Assembly (NCBI RefSeq): GCF_001468265.1
Contig: NZ_LNRZ01000001.1
Span: 248,001 to 312,000 of the forward strand
Length of the DNA stretch: 64,000 nucleotides
Origin: Sphingopyxis sp. H050
Lineage (GTDB): Bacteria; Pseudomonadota; Alphaproteobacteria; Sphingomonadales; Sphingomonadaceae
Direction: 5' to 3'
Below, in pieces: positions 20,033 to 30,347 of this stretch. The position numbers were made by a program, and so were the translations under genes. The notes beneath the pieces were generated by a model, which was not told where the DNA came from, ran no database searches, and was given only the letters and a program-made list of their open reading frames with translations. Numbering within the stretch: position 1 is the stretch's first letter; each line of letters begins with the position of its first letter.

Positions 20033-21621
20033 CCGCGCTCAATCGCGCCGGCTGGCGCCCCGAAATGACCGCCGGCGGCGCCGACGATAGCGTGACTTTC
20101 ACCGGCAACCGCGCGCTGATGCTCGAAGAGCCCTTGATCTTCGAGATCGGCTCGACCGAAACAACCGGCGTCGATTTCGACGAAGTTGCAGCCGCCGCGG
20201 ACCTCGGCGCGCTCGCGCGCACGGCGCGGATCGGCCTGCCGGGGCTCAGCGAGTCCGAGACGGTGCGCCATTACACGCGCCTGTCGCGCCAGAATTATGC
20301 GATCGACCTCGGCCTGTTCCCGCTCGGCAGCTGTACGATGAAGCACAACCCGCGCCTCAACGAAAAGGTCGCGCGGATGGCGGGCTTCGCCGACGCGCAC
20401 CCGCTGCAGCCGCAGGAAACGGTGCAGGGCGCCTATGCGGTGATCCACGAACTCGCCGAATGGCTGGTGACGCTGACCGGCATGCACAGCGTCGCGATGT
20501 CTCCCAAGGCGGGCGCGCACGGCGAGCTGTGCGGCATCCTCTGCATCAAGGCCGCGCTCGAAGCTCGCGGCGACGACCGACGCGTGCTGCTTGTCCCCGA
20601 AAGCGCGCACGGCACCAACCCGGCGACCGCGGCCTTCGCGGGCTTTACGGTCGAGGATATTCCGGCGACGGCGGAAGGCCGGGTCGATCTCGCCGCGCTC
20701 AAGGCGCGCCTCGGTCCCGATGTTGCGGGCGTGATGATCACCAACCCCAACACCTGCGGCCTGTTCGAGCGCGACATGCGGGCGATTTCGGACGCGGTCC
20801 ACGCGGCGGGCGGCTATGTCTATTGCGACGGCGCGAATTTCAACGCGATCGTCGGCCGCGTTCGCCCGGGCGACCTTGGCGTCGATGCGATGCACATCAA
20901 CCTGCACAAGACCTTCTCGACCCCGCACGGCGGCGGCGGCCCGGGTTCGGGACCGGTCGTGCTGTCCGAAGCGCTCGCGCCCTTTGCGCCGTTGCCCTTC
21001 GTCACGAAGCAGGCCGACGGCGGCTTCCGCCTGATCGAGGAGGAAAGCGCCGGCGAGGATCATCCCGAAACCTTCGGCCGCATGACGGCCTTCCACGGCC
21101 AGATGGGCATGTTCACCCGTGCGCTGGCCTATATTCTCAGCCACGGCGCCGACGGATTGAAGCAGGTCGCCGAGGATGCGGTCCTCAACGCCAATTACAT
21201 TTTGCGCAATCTCGACGATGTGCTCGACGCGCCCTTCGGCTTCTCAGGACCGTGCATGCACGAGGCGCTGTTCAGCGACAAAGGGCTCGCCGAGGGCTTC
21301 TCGACGCTCGACGTCGCGAAGGGGCTGATCGACGAGGGCTATCACCCGATGACGGTCTATTTCCCGCTCGTCGTCCACGGCGCGATGTTGGTCGAACCGA
21401 CCGAGACCGAGTCCAAGGCGGTGCTGGACCAGTTCATCGGGGCGCTGCGCAGCATCGCGCTGCGCGCGAAGAACGGCGACCCGGCGCTGAAGACCGCCCC
21501 GCACTTCGCCCCGCGCGCGCGGCTCGACGAGACGCTGGCGGCGCGCAAGCCCGTTCTCACATGGAGTGAGCCCGCGGTTGCGCCAGGCGCCGCCTCGCTC
21601 AGCGAAATCGGCGGCAGTTGA
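20029..21621 (+). CDS. gcvPB: Glycine dehydrogenase (decarboxylating) subunit 2
   Basis: C-terminal half of the split P protein, 530 residues. The PLP-binding lysine is K294 in [29 protein letters not shown] at about 99-108 and [12 protein letters not shown] at 192-203 are further family motifs. It completes T-H-PA-PB; the lipoamide dehydrogenase (L protein) is not in the window and is probably shared with other complexes elsewhere. The stop overlaps a TTG start of the next small gene. Confidence 0.97.
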   Translation: MTALNRAGWRPEMTAGGADDSVTFTGNRALMLEEPLIFEIGSTETTGVDFDEVAAAADLGALARTARIGLPGLSESETVRHYTRLSRQNYAIDLGLFPLGSCTMKHNPRLNEKVARMAGFADAHPLQPQETVQGAYAVIHELAEWLVTLTGMHSVAMSPKAGAHGELCGILCIKAALEARGDDRRVLLVPESAHGTNPATAAFAGFTVEDIPATAEGRVDLAALKARLGPDVAGVMITNPNTCGLFERDMRAISDAVHAAGGYVYCDGANFNAIVGRVRPGDLGVDAMHINLHKTFSTPHGGGGPGSGPVVLSEALAPFAPLPFVTKQADGGFRLIEEESAGEDHPETFGRMTAFHGQMGMFTRALAYILSHGADGLKQVAEDAVLNANYILRNLDDVLDAPFGFSGPCMHEALFSDKGLAEGFSTLDVAKGLIDEGYHPMTVYFPLVVHGAMLVEPTETESKAVLDQFIGALRSIALRAKNGDPALKTAPHFAPRARLDETLAARKPVLTWSEPAVAPGAASLSEIGGS

Positions 21622-21956
21622 GCGAACCGGCCGACGGCGCGGCGAGACGCACCGCTGCGGGCTGCCTCGCCGCCGGCGCGCTGTTCGCGGTGGTGTTCGT
21701 CGCGGTGTGGCTTGCCGCGATCACGATGTACGGCCTCGTCGTCGAACAATGGGAGATGGTGAAGGTGCGGCGCGAGTTCAGCTATGACTGGGCGTTCCTC
21801 TATGCCCCGCTGATCGCGTTCGGCCTCGGCATCGCCGCCTCGTTCGTCGCGACGCGGCGGCTTCCTGCGGCGCGCCTGATCCTGCTGATCGTCGTCGTCG
21901 GCCTGATCGCGCTGTTCGTGGGCATCCTGCTCTTCGGACTTGGCGGCCTGTTCTAG
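21618..21956 (+). CDS. Small membrane protein, function unknown
   Basis: A 112-residue protein with three hydrophobic segments (about residues 12-42, 60-79 and 86-110) and a GLGGLF end. The only early start is TTG 21618, overlapping the gcvPB stop by 3 bases, which suggests coupling to the glycine operon. I recognise no motif. It could be a membrane accessory protein; an internal ATG would remove the first membrane segment and is less likely. Confidence 0.6.
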   Translation: MSEPADGAARRTAAGCLAAGALFAVVFVAVWLAAITMYGLVVEQWEMVKVRREFSYDWAFLYAPLIAFGLGIAASFVATRRLPAARLILLIVVVGLIALFVGILLFGLGGLF

Positions 21957-21973
21957 AGGAAAAGGGGGACATC

Positions 21974-22423
21974 ATGAGCTGGAACACCATCTACCTGCTG
22001 GCCAACTATTGGGCGTTCGCGGGTTGGGCGCTGCTCGCTTTCGCGCCGCGCAGTCCGCGTATCCTGTCGTTCGTCATGTATGCCGGGGTGTTCCTGCTCT
22101 GCCTTCTCTACCTCGTCCTGATCGCCGGCTTCCTGTCGGGCGGGATCGATCCGGGCGGGCAAGGGAGCGGCGGCGATTTCTCGTCGATCGAGGGGGTGAT
22201 GAAGCTGTTCGATACGCCCGGGGGGGCGACGTTGGGGTGGGTGCATTATTTGGCGTTCGATCTGTTCACCGGGATGTGGATCGCGCGCGATGCCGATGCG
22301 AAGGGCTTCAGCCGGATCGTGCAATTCCCGTTCCTGTTCCTGACCCTGATGGTCGGCCCCGTCGGCCTGTTCCTGTGGCTGATCGTGCGCGAGCGGCGCG
22401 CGCGAGCGCAGGCGAAGGCGTGA
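21974..22423 (+). CDS. ABA4-like (DUF4281) membrane protein
   Basis: A 149-residue protein with four hydrophobic segments and an NYWAFAGWALLAFAPRSPR opening. The LVHY-like WVHYLAFDLFTGMWIARDA stretch and the PFLFLTLMVGPVGL end match the ABA4/DUF4281 family, whose plant member is needed for neoxanthin synthesis. In bacteria the role is not settled; a link to carotenoid metabolism is plausible in pigmented sphingomonads but is inference. A strong GAGGAAAAGGGGG ribosome-binding region lies before ATG 21974. It overlaps the next gene by 4 bases. Confidence 0.72.
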   Translation: MSWNTIYLLANYWAFAGWALLAFAPRSPRILSFVMYAGVFLLCLLYLVLIAGFLSGGIDPGGQGSGGDFSSIEGVMKLFDTPGGATLGWVHYLAFDLFTGMWIARDADAKGFSRIVQFPFLFLTLMVGPVGLFLWLIVRERRARAQAKA

Positions 22424-23055
22424 CGTCGCAGCCTTGGACGCCGGGTGAGGGCGGGAACGGAGCCAAGCGGCACGCCCCCGCGACGCTGCGCAACCGCGAC
22501 GCCATCGTGGCGGTGCTGGCCGACTGGCTGCCCCCCGCGGGCACCGTGCTGGAGGTCGCGAGCGGATCGGGCGAGCATATCGTGCATTTCGCCGCCGCCT
22601 TTCCGCATCTGGACTGGCAGCCGAGCGATCCCGATCCCGACGCCCTGACGTCGATCGCCGCCTGGAGCGCCGAGGCCGGGCTGGCCAACCTCGCCCCGCC
22701 GTTGATGCTCGACGCGGCTTCGCCCGATTGGCCGCTTGCCCGCGCCGATGCGCTATTGTGCATCAACATGGTCCATATCAGCCCCTGGGCCGCGACGCCC
22801 GGCCTGTTCGCAGGCGCCGCGCGGCTGCTTCCCGCCGGGGCGCCGCTGATCCTGTACGGCCCCTATGCCGAGGCCGATGTGCCCACGGCCGAGAGCAACC
22901 TTGCGTTCGACGCCAGCCTTCGTGCGCGCAATCCCGAATGGGGTCTGCGCGACACCGCTGTGGTGAAGGCGGTGGCCGCCGAAGCCGGTTTCACCTTCGC
23001 CGAACGCCGCGCGATGCCGGCGAACAATCTGATGCTGCTGTTCCGCAAGGTCTGA
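22420..23055 (+). CDS. DUF938 family SAM-dependent methyltransferase-like protein
   Basis: Class I Rossmann methyltransferase of 211 residues from GTG 22420. VLEVASGSGEHIVHFA at about residues 46-61 is the SAM-binding motif I; WQPSDPD is motif II; CINMVHISPW and GAPLILYGPY follow. The N-terminal KRHAPATLRNRDAI and C-terminal MPANNLMLLFRK are characteristic of DUF938. The substrate is unknown. The frame stays open upstream but overlaps the DUF4281 gene, so the GTGA junction is taken as the real start. Confidence 0.8.
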   Translation: MTSQPWTPGEGGNGAKRHAPATLRNRDAIVAVLADWLPPAGTVLEVASGSGEHIVHFAAAFPHLDWQPSDPDPDALTSIAAWSAEAGLANLAPPLMLDAASPDWPLARADALLCINMVHISPWAATPGLFAGAARLLPAGAPLILYGPYAEADVPTAESNLAFDASLRARNPEWGLRDTAVVKAVAAEAGFTFAERRAMPANNLMLLFRKV

Positions 23056-23159
23056 CTGGCCGTCGTGGCAGGTCGGCCAATCGCGGCTTTACGTCCGCGC
23101 GCGAGCCGTTAGCCTCACCGCAACCGCGCAAAACGACGCGATTCGATGGAGAGCGACAG

Positions 23160-24719
<1,560 letters not shown>

Positions 24720-24757
24720 GCGGTGGCGGCTAGCGACCGAAACACGACATTTATAGC

Positions 24758-24864
24758 TTCGTCATCCTGAACTTGTTTCAGGATCCACGGCCTACCGTTC
24801 CCTTCGGCGCGGCATTTCATTCGAGCTCAGCCCATGGATGCTGAAACAAGTTCAGCATGACGAG
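24758..24864. repeat. Long imperfect inverted repeat between convergent genes
   Basis: Arm one (about 24758-24790) contains GTCATCCTGAACTTGTTTCA, and arm two (about 24831-24864) contains its near reverse complement TGAAACAAGTTCAGCATGAC, with 40 bases between. The element lies between the acyl-CoA synthetase and the oppositely oriented GST gene, so the transcript of either would fold there. This CCTGAACTTGTTTCAGGATCC type is a different family from the repeats at 7331 and 62224. It may act as a bidirectional terminator or an RNA 3' end protector. Confidence 0.75.
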
Positions 24865-24904
24865 AATTGAGGGGCAGCTAACCACCCCAAAGCCGCCGTT
24901 TCCG

Positions 24905-25522
24905 CTAGCCCTTCTGCCGAGCCCTTGCCCGCCTGAACCCGTCGCGTTCCATGCACCGCTCCAGCCATATCTTCGTAGCGTCGCCCAACACATCGTCAGC
25001 ACCCAGCGTCGTCGCCAGAAACGCCGCATAGCCGATCACGATATCGGCGATCGTGAAGCGCCCCGCGACCAGCCACTCGCGCCCGTCGGCCAGCGCCGCC
25101 TCGATGCTCTTGGCGCGGCCACCGAAGAAGGCCTTGTAATCCTCGACGGCTTGGCGCAGCCGTCGTTCCTCGGGCTCGACGCGCGTGTAGCGGATCATGA
25201 TCGCGAGCGGGAAGGTCAGCGTCGCGTCGCTGCGGTGCAGCCAGTTGCGCCAATCCCAATAGTCGGGTTCGTCGCGGCGCACTTCGAGCGGCGTACCTTC
25301 GGCGATGCGTTCGCAGATCGCCGCGGATTCGGTCATCAGCCGGCCGTCCTCGACCCAGCCGGGAATCGTCATCAGCGGGTTCACCGCGCGATAGTCGGGC
25401 TCGAACGCGCGCGGCGGAAATTTGAGGAGGCGCAGGTCGACGTCGATCCCGGCCTCCTCGACCGCCCACAAACAGCGCAGCGAGCGCGCATCGGCGCAGT
25501 GGTACAGGATGGGTAACGTCAC
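24905..25522 (-). CDS. Glutathione S-transferase family protein
   Basis: A 205-residue protein with an N-terminal thioredoxin-like half (ILYHCADARSLRCLWAVEEAG, then NPLMTIPGWVEDGRLMTESAAI, holding the cis-Pro and the Glu-Ser of the glutathione site) and a helical C-terminal half with WLVAGRFTIADIVIGYAAF. Glutathione conjugation or reduction of an unknown substrate is expected. The GTG at 25522 has an AAAGGAGG site seven bases upstream, inside the preceding gene, and overlaps its stop (GTGA). It is co-transcribed with the EamA transporter. Confidence 0.85.
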   Translation of the reverse strand: MTLPILYHCADARSLRCLWAVEEAGIDVDLRLLKFPPRAFEPDYRAVNPLMTIPGWVEDGRLMTESAAICERIAEGTPLEVRRDEPDYWDWRNWLHRSDATLTFPLAIMIRYTRVEPEERRLRQAVEDYKAFFGGRAKSIEAALADGREWLVAGRFTIADIVIGYAAFLATTLGADDVLGDATKIWLERCMERDGFRRARARQKG

Positions 25523-26454
25523 GCGGCAACCTCCTTTGGGCGGTCGATATGGCGGCGATGCTCGCGCCAGGCGATGAACAGGCCGCTCGCGACGATCAGC
25601 GGCGCGCCGATCCAGGTCGTCTCGGCAGGGAAGGTGCCGAAGAACCACCAGCCGCAGGCGATCGACCAGAGCAGCGCCGAATAGTCCATCGGAATGACGA
25701 CCGCGACCGGTGCCAGTCGCAGCGCTCCGGTCAGCGACATCTGCACCACCGCTCCGGAGAAGCCGAGGCCGATCAGCAGCAGCCATTCGTGTGCGCTGTG
25801 CGGCGTATAGACGAAGGGCAGGGCGATCCCGAGCGGGATCATCGACAGCAGGCTGAACCAGAAGACGATCGTCGCGGCAGGCTCGGTGCGGCCGAGGTCG
25901 CGCACCGCGATCGTGATCAGCGCGGTCATCACCGCGCCCGTGAGCGCGATCAGCGTCCCCATCCCGTGCGCGCCGCCGAACCCGGCAGCAAAGCTCGCGC
26001 CGGGGTTGAGCACGACCAGCACGCCGATAAAGCCGACGATCACCGCGCCCCAGCGCTGCCAGCCGGTCTGCTCGCCGAGCAGGATCGCGGCAAAGATGAC
26101 CGCGAAGATCGGCACCGACAGGTTGATCGTCGTCGCCTCGGCCATCGGCAGGAAGATCATGCCGCCGAAATTGCACGCCATGCCGGTCAGCCCCATCATC
26201 GCGCGGCGGGCGTGGGCGCCGATACGATCCGTCTTGAGCGAGGCGAAGCCCCCGGTCGTCGCCCGAATCCAGACGAGCAGGAAGGGCAGGACCAGCGCCT
26301 GCCGCCAGAACAGGCTTTCGGCGAGGTGGATGCCAGCCCGGTCGATATATTTGACGAGCACGAACATGAACGACAGGCTTGCCATCGCAAGCAGGCGGAG
26401 CGCGATGCCGCCCAGATAATGCTGCGGCGGGCCGGAGGATGGGGCGGCGGTCAT
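25519..26454 (-). CDS. EamA/DMT-superfamily transporter
   Basis: Inner-membrane protein of 311 residues with about ten hydrophobic helices in two repeats, the layout of the drug/metabolite exporters (RhaT/EamA). Segments such as LSVPIFAVIFAAILLGEQTGWQRW and VIPMDYSALLWSIACGWWFFGTFP are typical of the ends of each EamA half. The solute is unknown. It is transcribed leftward, away from tRNA-Trp, and its stop overlaps the GST start. Confidence 0.85.
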   Translation of the reverse strand: MTAAPSSGPPQHYLGGIALRLLAMASLSFMFVLVKYIDRAGIHLAESLFWRQALVLPFLLVWIRATTGGFASLKTDRIGAHARRAMMGLTGMACNFGGMIFLPMAEATTINLSVPIFAVIFAAILLGEQTGWQRWGAVIVGFIGVLVVLNPGASFAAGFGGAHGMGTLIALTGAVMTALITIAVRDLGRTEPAATIVFWFSLLSMIPLGIALPFVYTPHSAHEWLLLIGLGFSGAVVQMSLTGALRLAPVAVVIPMDYSALLWSIACGWWFFGTFPAETTWIGAPLIVASGLFIAWREHRRHIDRPKEVAA

Positions 26455-26546
26455 GCGACTTCGCGCATATCAGGCGCATTGGGACGCGCAACCCGTCATC
26501 CCCCTTGCTCCCGCCCGGCAATCGGGCTAGGGGCGCACTCCGGCCT

Positions 26547-26622
26547 AGGGGTATAGCTCAGTTGGTAGAGCATCGGTCTCCAAAACCGAGGGTCGCGGGT
26601 TCGAGTCCTGCTGCCCCTGCCA
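26547..26622 (+). tRNA. tRNA-Trp (anticodon CCA)
   Basis: A complete 76-nt cloverleaf. The acceptor stem AGGGGTA pairs with TGCCCCT (one G-T pair); the D arm holds AGCTCAGTTGGTAGAGC; the anticodon arm TCGGTCTCCAAAACCGA has CCA in the loop; the T arm is CGGGTTCGAGTCCTG. The discriminator G and the CCA end are encoded. In related genomes this gene is usually followed by secE and nusG; here no such gene follows. Confidence 0.96.
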
Positions 26623-26628
26623 GGCCGC

Positions 26629-26644
26629 GGTCCCGAAGGGGACC
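26629..26644 (+). other. Stem-loop just downstream of tRNA-Trp
   Basis: GGTCCC (26629-26634) and GGGACC (26639-26644) form a perfect 6-bp stem with a GAAG loop, six bases after the tRNA 3' end. No run of T follows, so it is not a classic terminator; it may be a processing or weak termination signal. The rest of the gap to 26743 shows no gene. Confidence 0.45.
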
Positions 26645-26743
26645 ATGGGGATCCAGGGCGTCTCATAAAAACAAGAAAATCATCGGGTTAAAGGTAGTTG
26701 GCGTCCCGTCGCGTCCCACTTGCCCCGGATGATGGCCTGACAG

Positions 26744-27490
26744 CTAGAAACTGCCGGGATAGAGGCCACCGTCCATCAGGATATTCTGCCCGGTCAGATA
26801 GCCGGCATGGCGACTGCAGAGGAAGGCGCACATCGCGCCCATTTCGTCGGGATCGCCCACGCGGCCCGCGACGGCGTTGCCGGTCAAATGCTTCGTGATG
26901 TCCTTCGAATTGCGCAACCGCCCGGTGTCGAACGGACCGGGGAGCAGATTGTTGATCGTCACCCCCTTGCCCGAATATTGCGGCACCAGCCCGAAGACGA
27001 AATTGGTGAGCGCCGCGCGCGTCGCGTTCGACAGGCCGATCACCGGGATCGGGACGCGGACCGCCGACGAGGTGATGTTGACGATCCGGCCAAAGCCGCG
27101 CGCCGCCATATCGTCGGCGGTCAGCTTGATCAGTTCGACCGCCGCGAGAAGATTCTGGTCGATCGCCGCGATCCAGACGTCGCGGTCCCAGTCGCGATAG
27201 TCGCCCGGCGGCGGTCCGCCGGCGTTGTTGACGAGGATATCGACCTCGCGCGCCGCCCGGACCAGCTTCTCACGCACGTCGGGCTCGGTCACGCTGCCGA
27301 CGACGGTGGTGACCGTCACATCGGGTGCATGCGCGCGAATTTCGGCCGCCGCCTCTTCGAGCGTTTCGGCCGTGCGCGCGTTGATCACGACATCAACGCC
27401 TTCGCCCGCCAGCGCCTTGGCGCAGGCGCGGCCGAGGCCGCTGCTCGCCGCACACACGATCGCGGTGCGCCCCTTGATACCCAGATCCAC
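26744..27490 (-). CDS. SDR-family oxidoreductase with altered active site
   Basis: A 248-residue short-chain dehydrogenase-like protein. The cofactor loop reads VCAASSGLGRACAKAL instead of TGxxxGIG, NNAGG is near residue 90, and the catalytic Ser is in NITSSA. The usual Tyr-x3-Lys is replaced by LSNATR (Leu and Arg), which fits the atypical BKR-like SDR subgroup rather than a standard dehydrogenase. GTG 27490 has a GGGGAGAGG site upstream. It is the last gene of the hydratase-dehydrogenase-aldolase operon, 17 bases after the aldolase. The reaction is unknown. Confidence 0.82.
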   Translation of the reverse strand: MDLGIKGRTAIVCAASSGLGRACAKALAGEGVDVVINARTAETLEEAAAEIRAHAPDVTVTTVVGSVTEPDVREKLVRAAREVDILVNNAGGPPPGDYRDWDRDVWIAAIDQNLLAAVELIKLTADDMAARGFGRIVNITSSAVRVPIPVIGLSNATRAALTNFVFGLVPQYSGKGVTINNLLPGPFDTGRLRNSKDITKHLTGNAVAGRVGDPDEMGAMCAFLCSRHAGYLTGQNILMDGGLYPGSF

Positions 27491-27507
27491 TCGTGCCTCT
27501 CCCCGGC

Positions 27508-28530
27508 TTATTGTTTCAGCATGTCGAGCGCGACGTCGACGATCATGTCTTCCTGCCCGCCGACCATCTTGCGCCGCCCAAGTTCGACGAGGATCGCGCG
27601 CGTGTCGAGTCCGTGGTCGGCGGCGGCTTTCTCCGCATGGCGAAGGAAGCTGGAGTAGACCCCGGCATAGCCGAGCGTCAGCGTCTCGCGGTCGACACGC
27701 ACCGGGCGATCCTGCAGCGGACGGACGAGGTCTTCGGCGGCGTCCATCAGCGCATAGAGATCGCAGCCGTGGTTCCAGCCCGCGACGTCGGCCGCGGCGA
27801 TGAAGACTTCGAGCGGCGCATTGCCCGCCCCCGCGCCCATGCCGGCGAGGCTCGCATCGACGCGCACCGCGCCGTTCTGCACCGCGACGATGCTGTTCGC
27901 GACGCCGAGGCTGAGATTGTGGTGCGCGTGGACGCCGCGCTGCGTCTCGGGCTTGAGCACCCGGTCATAGGCCTGCAGCCGCGCCGCATATTGATCCATC
28001 GTCATCGCGCCGCCGCTGTCGGTGACATAGACGCAGTGCGCGCCATAGCTTTCCATCAGCTTGGCCTGCTGCGCGAGCGGTTCGGGCTCCGACATATGGC
28101 TCATCATCAGGAAGCCCGAAACGTCCATGCCGATGCCGCGCGCAAACTCGATATGTTGCTTCGCGACATCGGCCTCGGTGCAGTGGGTCGCGATCCGCAC
28201 CGAGCGCACGCCCATCTCATACGCGTGCTTCAGGTCGTGGATGGTGCCGATGCCCGGCAGCAGCAGCGTGGTCAGCACGCTATGCTCGAGCACCTCGGCG
28301 ACCGCGCCGATCCAGTCCCAGTCGGTGTGGGCGCCGAAGCCGTAGTTGAAGCTCGACCCTTGGAGGCCGTCGCCGTGCGCGACCTCGATCGCATCGACCT
28401 TCGCCGCATCGAGTGCCTTGGCGATCGCCTTCACATGGTCGAGGCCGTACTGGTGCCGGATCGCGTGCATGCCGTCGCGGAGCGTGACGTCCTGGATGTA
28501 GAGCTTCTCGCTCGTCGGATCGAAGCTCAT
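27508..28530 (-). CDS. 4-hydroxy-2-oxovalerate aldolase
   Basis: Class II DmpG/MhpE/BphI-type aldolase that splits 4-hydroxy-2-oxovalerate into pyruvate and acetaldehyde. The 340 residues show the N-terminal [10 protein letters not shown] (catalytic Arg-Asp) at about 14-23, EVAHGDGL, and the metal site [10 protein letters not shown] (His-x-His) near residue 200, with [16 protein letters not shown] after it. The start overlaps the stop of the acetaldehyde dehydrogenase gene (ATGA), in line with the known channelling complex between the two proteins. It is part of the lower meta-cleavage pathway. Confidence 0.95.
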   Translation of the reverse strand: MSFDPTSEKLYIQDVTLRDGMHAIRHQYGLDHVKAIAKALDAAKVDAIEVAHGDGLQGSSFNYGFGAHTDWDWIGAVAEVLEHSVLTTLLLPGIGTIHDLKHAYEMGVRSVRIATHCTEADVAKQHIEFARGIGMDVSGFLMMSHMSEPEPLAQQAKLMESYGAHCVYVTDSGGAMTMDQYAARLQAYDRVLKPETQRGVHAHHNLSLGVANSIVAVQNGAVRVDASLAGMGAGAGNAPLEVFIAAADVAGWNHGCDLYALMDAAEDLVRPLQDRPVRVDRETLTLGYAGVYSSFLRHAEKAAADHGLDTRAILVELGRRKMVGGQEDMIVDVALDMLKQ

Positions 28531-29483
28531 GCCGCCATCTCCTGCTTCATGCGGAGCGCGATCTTCTCGGCGGTCTTCAGCGCCGCCGAGGTCATGATGT
28601 CGAGGTTGCCGGCATAGGCCGGCAGGTAATGCGCGGCGCCTTCGACCTCGAGGAAGACGCTGACCTTCAAGCCTGTGAAGCTGCCGCCCATCTCCGGTAT
28701 GCGCAGCGGCGCGTTGCCGCCGATGCTTTCGAACTGCACCGCCTGTTTCAGGCGATAGCCCGGCACATAGGTCTGCACCTCGGCGACCATCTCGTCGACG
28801 CTCCTTGCGATCGCTGCTCGGTCGGCGTCGTCGCACAGGCAATAGACGGTGTCGCGCATGATCAGCGGCGGTTCGGCGGGATTGAGGATGATGATCGCCT
28901 TGCCGCGCGTCGCCCCGCCGACCTCGACGATCGCCTGGCTTGTCGTCTCGGTGAATTCGTCGATGTTGGCGCGCGTGCCGGGGCCGGCGCTCTTCGAGGC
29001 GATCGAAGCGACGATTTCGCCATAGTGGACCTTGGCGACGCGGTTCACCGCCGCGACGATCGGGATCGTCGCTTGCCCGCCGCAGGTCACCATGTTGACG
29101 TTGGCGGCATCGAGGTGCGCATCGCCATTGACCGGTGGGATCGTGTAGGGACCGATCGCCGCGGGGGTCAGATCGACGACGCGCTTGCCGTGCGCTATCA
29201 GCACTTCGCTGTGCCGCCGGTGCGCGCCCGCCGACGTCGCGTCGAACACGATGCCGATATCGGCAAAGCCGGGCATCGCGACGAGCCCGTCGAGCCCGTC
29301 CGCGGTGGTCGGCACGCCAAGCCGCTCGGCGCGCTTCAGCCCGTCGCTGCCGGGATCGATCCCGACGAAGGCGCCCATCTCGAGCACGTCGGACAGGCGC
29401 ATGATCTTGATCATCAGGTCGGTGCCGATGTTGCCCGATCCGATGATCGCGACTCTGGTCTTACCATCAGGCATGTTCGTCAT
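28527..29483 (-). CDS. Acetaldehyde dehydrogenase (acetylating)
   Basis: Converts the acetaldehyde from the aldolase to acetyl-CoA with NAD and CoA (DmpF/MhpF/BphJ family). It has 318 residues; [14 protein letters not shown] at about 11-24 is the NAD site and the catalytic cysteine lies in [15 protein letters not shown] 29483 is used, four bases after the hydratase stop; ATG 29474 is also possible. It overlaps the aldolase gene, its physical partner. Confidence 0.95.
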   Translation of the reverse strand: MTNMPDGKTRVAIIGSGNIGTDLMIKIMRLSDVLEMGAFVGIDPGSDGLKRAERLGVPTTADGLDGLVAMPGFADIGIVFDATSAGAHRRHSEVLIAHGKRVVDLTPAAIGPYTIPPVNGDAHLDAANVNMVTCGGQATIPIVAAVNRVAKVHYGEIVASIASKSAGPGTRANIDEFTETTSQAIVEVGGATRGKAIIILNPAEPPLIMRDTVYCLCDDADRAAIARSVDEMVAEVQTYVPGYRLKQAVQFESIGGNAPLRIPEMGGSFTGLKVSVFLEVEGAAHYLPAYAGNLDIMTSAALKTAEKIALRMKQEMAA

Positions 29484-29487
29484 CGTC

Positions 29488-30267
29488 TCAGCCCTCATAG
29501 GTGAAGCTGCACGCGCCGATCCCGGCGACCTCTGCACGGACATGATCGCCGGGGGTCAGCGCGACCATCGGCCCCAGCGCGCCCGCCAGCAGGATGTCAC
29601 CAGCCTTCAATGGCTCGCCGCGCGCCGCTAGCGTCTGCGCAAGCCAGGCCGCGGCGTTGAGCGGATTGCCGAGCGCGGCGGCACCGATACCCGTCGAAGC
29701 GACCGCGCCGTTGATTTCCATCGCCATCGCCGCGCCTTCAAGGTCGAGCCCGTGCAGCGGCAGGCCTTCGTCGGCCAGCACGAAGAAGGCGGACGAGCCG
29801 TTGTCCGCGACGGTGTCGGCGAAGGTGATTTTCCAGTCCGCAATGCGGCTGTCGACGATCTCGATCGCGGCATGAACGGTCGCCACCGCCGCCGCGACCT
29901 GCTCGACATTCGTGTCGGCGTCGGGCAAGTCGGCTCCCAGCACGAAGGCGATTTCGGCCTCGGCCTTCGGCTGCAAGGTCTTTGCGGGGTCGAGCGTGCC
30001 GCCATCGGCAACGCGCATATCGTCGAACAAGACGCCGAAATCGGGCTGATCAACCCCGAGCTGTATCTGCACCGCCTTCGCGGTCAGGCCCGCCTTGCGA
30101 CCCACGATCCGGCGCCCGGCGGCTTCCCAGAAACGCGTGTTGATGGTCTGCACGGCATAGGCGCCCTCGACATCGGTCGGCTCCAGACCGTCGCGCAGCG
30201 GGGGCACGGCCCCGGCATTATAGGCAGTGCGCAAGCGGAGCGCGAGATCGTCATGGCTGACCGTCAT
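29488..30267 (-). CDS. 2-oxopent-4-enoate hydratase (2-hydroxypenta-2,4-dienoate hydratase)
   Basis: Adds water to 2-hydroxypenta-2,4-dienoate to give 4-hydroxy-2-oxovalerate (MhpD/XylJ/BphH family). The 259 residues include an [12 protein letters not shown] segment, [15 protein letters not shown] near residue 52, [10 protein letters not shown] holding acidic metal ligands, IEIVDSRI, and [19 protein letters not shown] at the end. It heads the leftward operon hydratase-dehydrogenase-aldolase-SDR and has a GGGAGGAT ribosome-binding site. The IclR gene is divergent to it, and a candidate GntR operator lies about 90 bases upstream. Confidence 0.93.
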   Translation of the reverse strand: MTVSHDDLALRLRTAYNAGAVPPLRDGLEPTDVEGAYAVQTINTRFWEAAGRRIVGRKAGLTAKAVQIQLGVDQPDFGVLFDDMRVADGGTLDPAKTLQPKAEAEIAFVLGADLPDADTNVEQVAAAVATVHAAIEIVDSRIADWKITFADTVADNGSSAFFVLADEGLPLHGLDLEGAAMAMEINGAVASTGIGAAALGNPLNAAAWLAQTLAARGEPLKAGDILLAGALGPMVALTPGDHVRAEVAGIGACSFTYEG

Positions 30268-30347
30268 TCAAACATCCTCCCGATCCTGTCATTCTATGCG
30301 ATCGGCTTTTGACCCGATAGTTGCGAGTGCGTATATATGCTCACATT

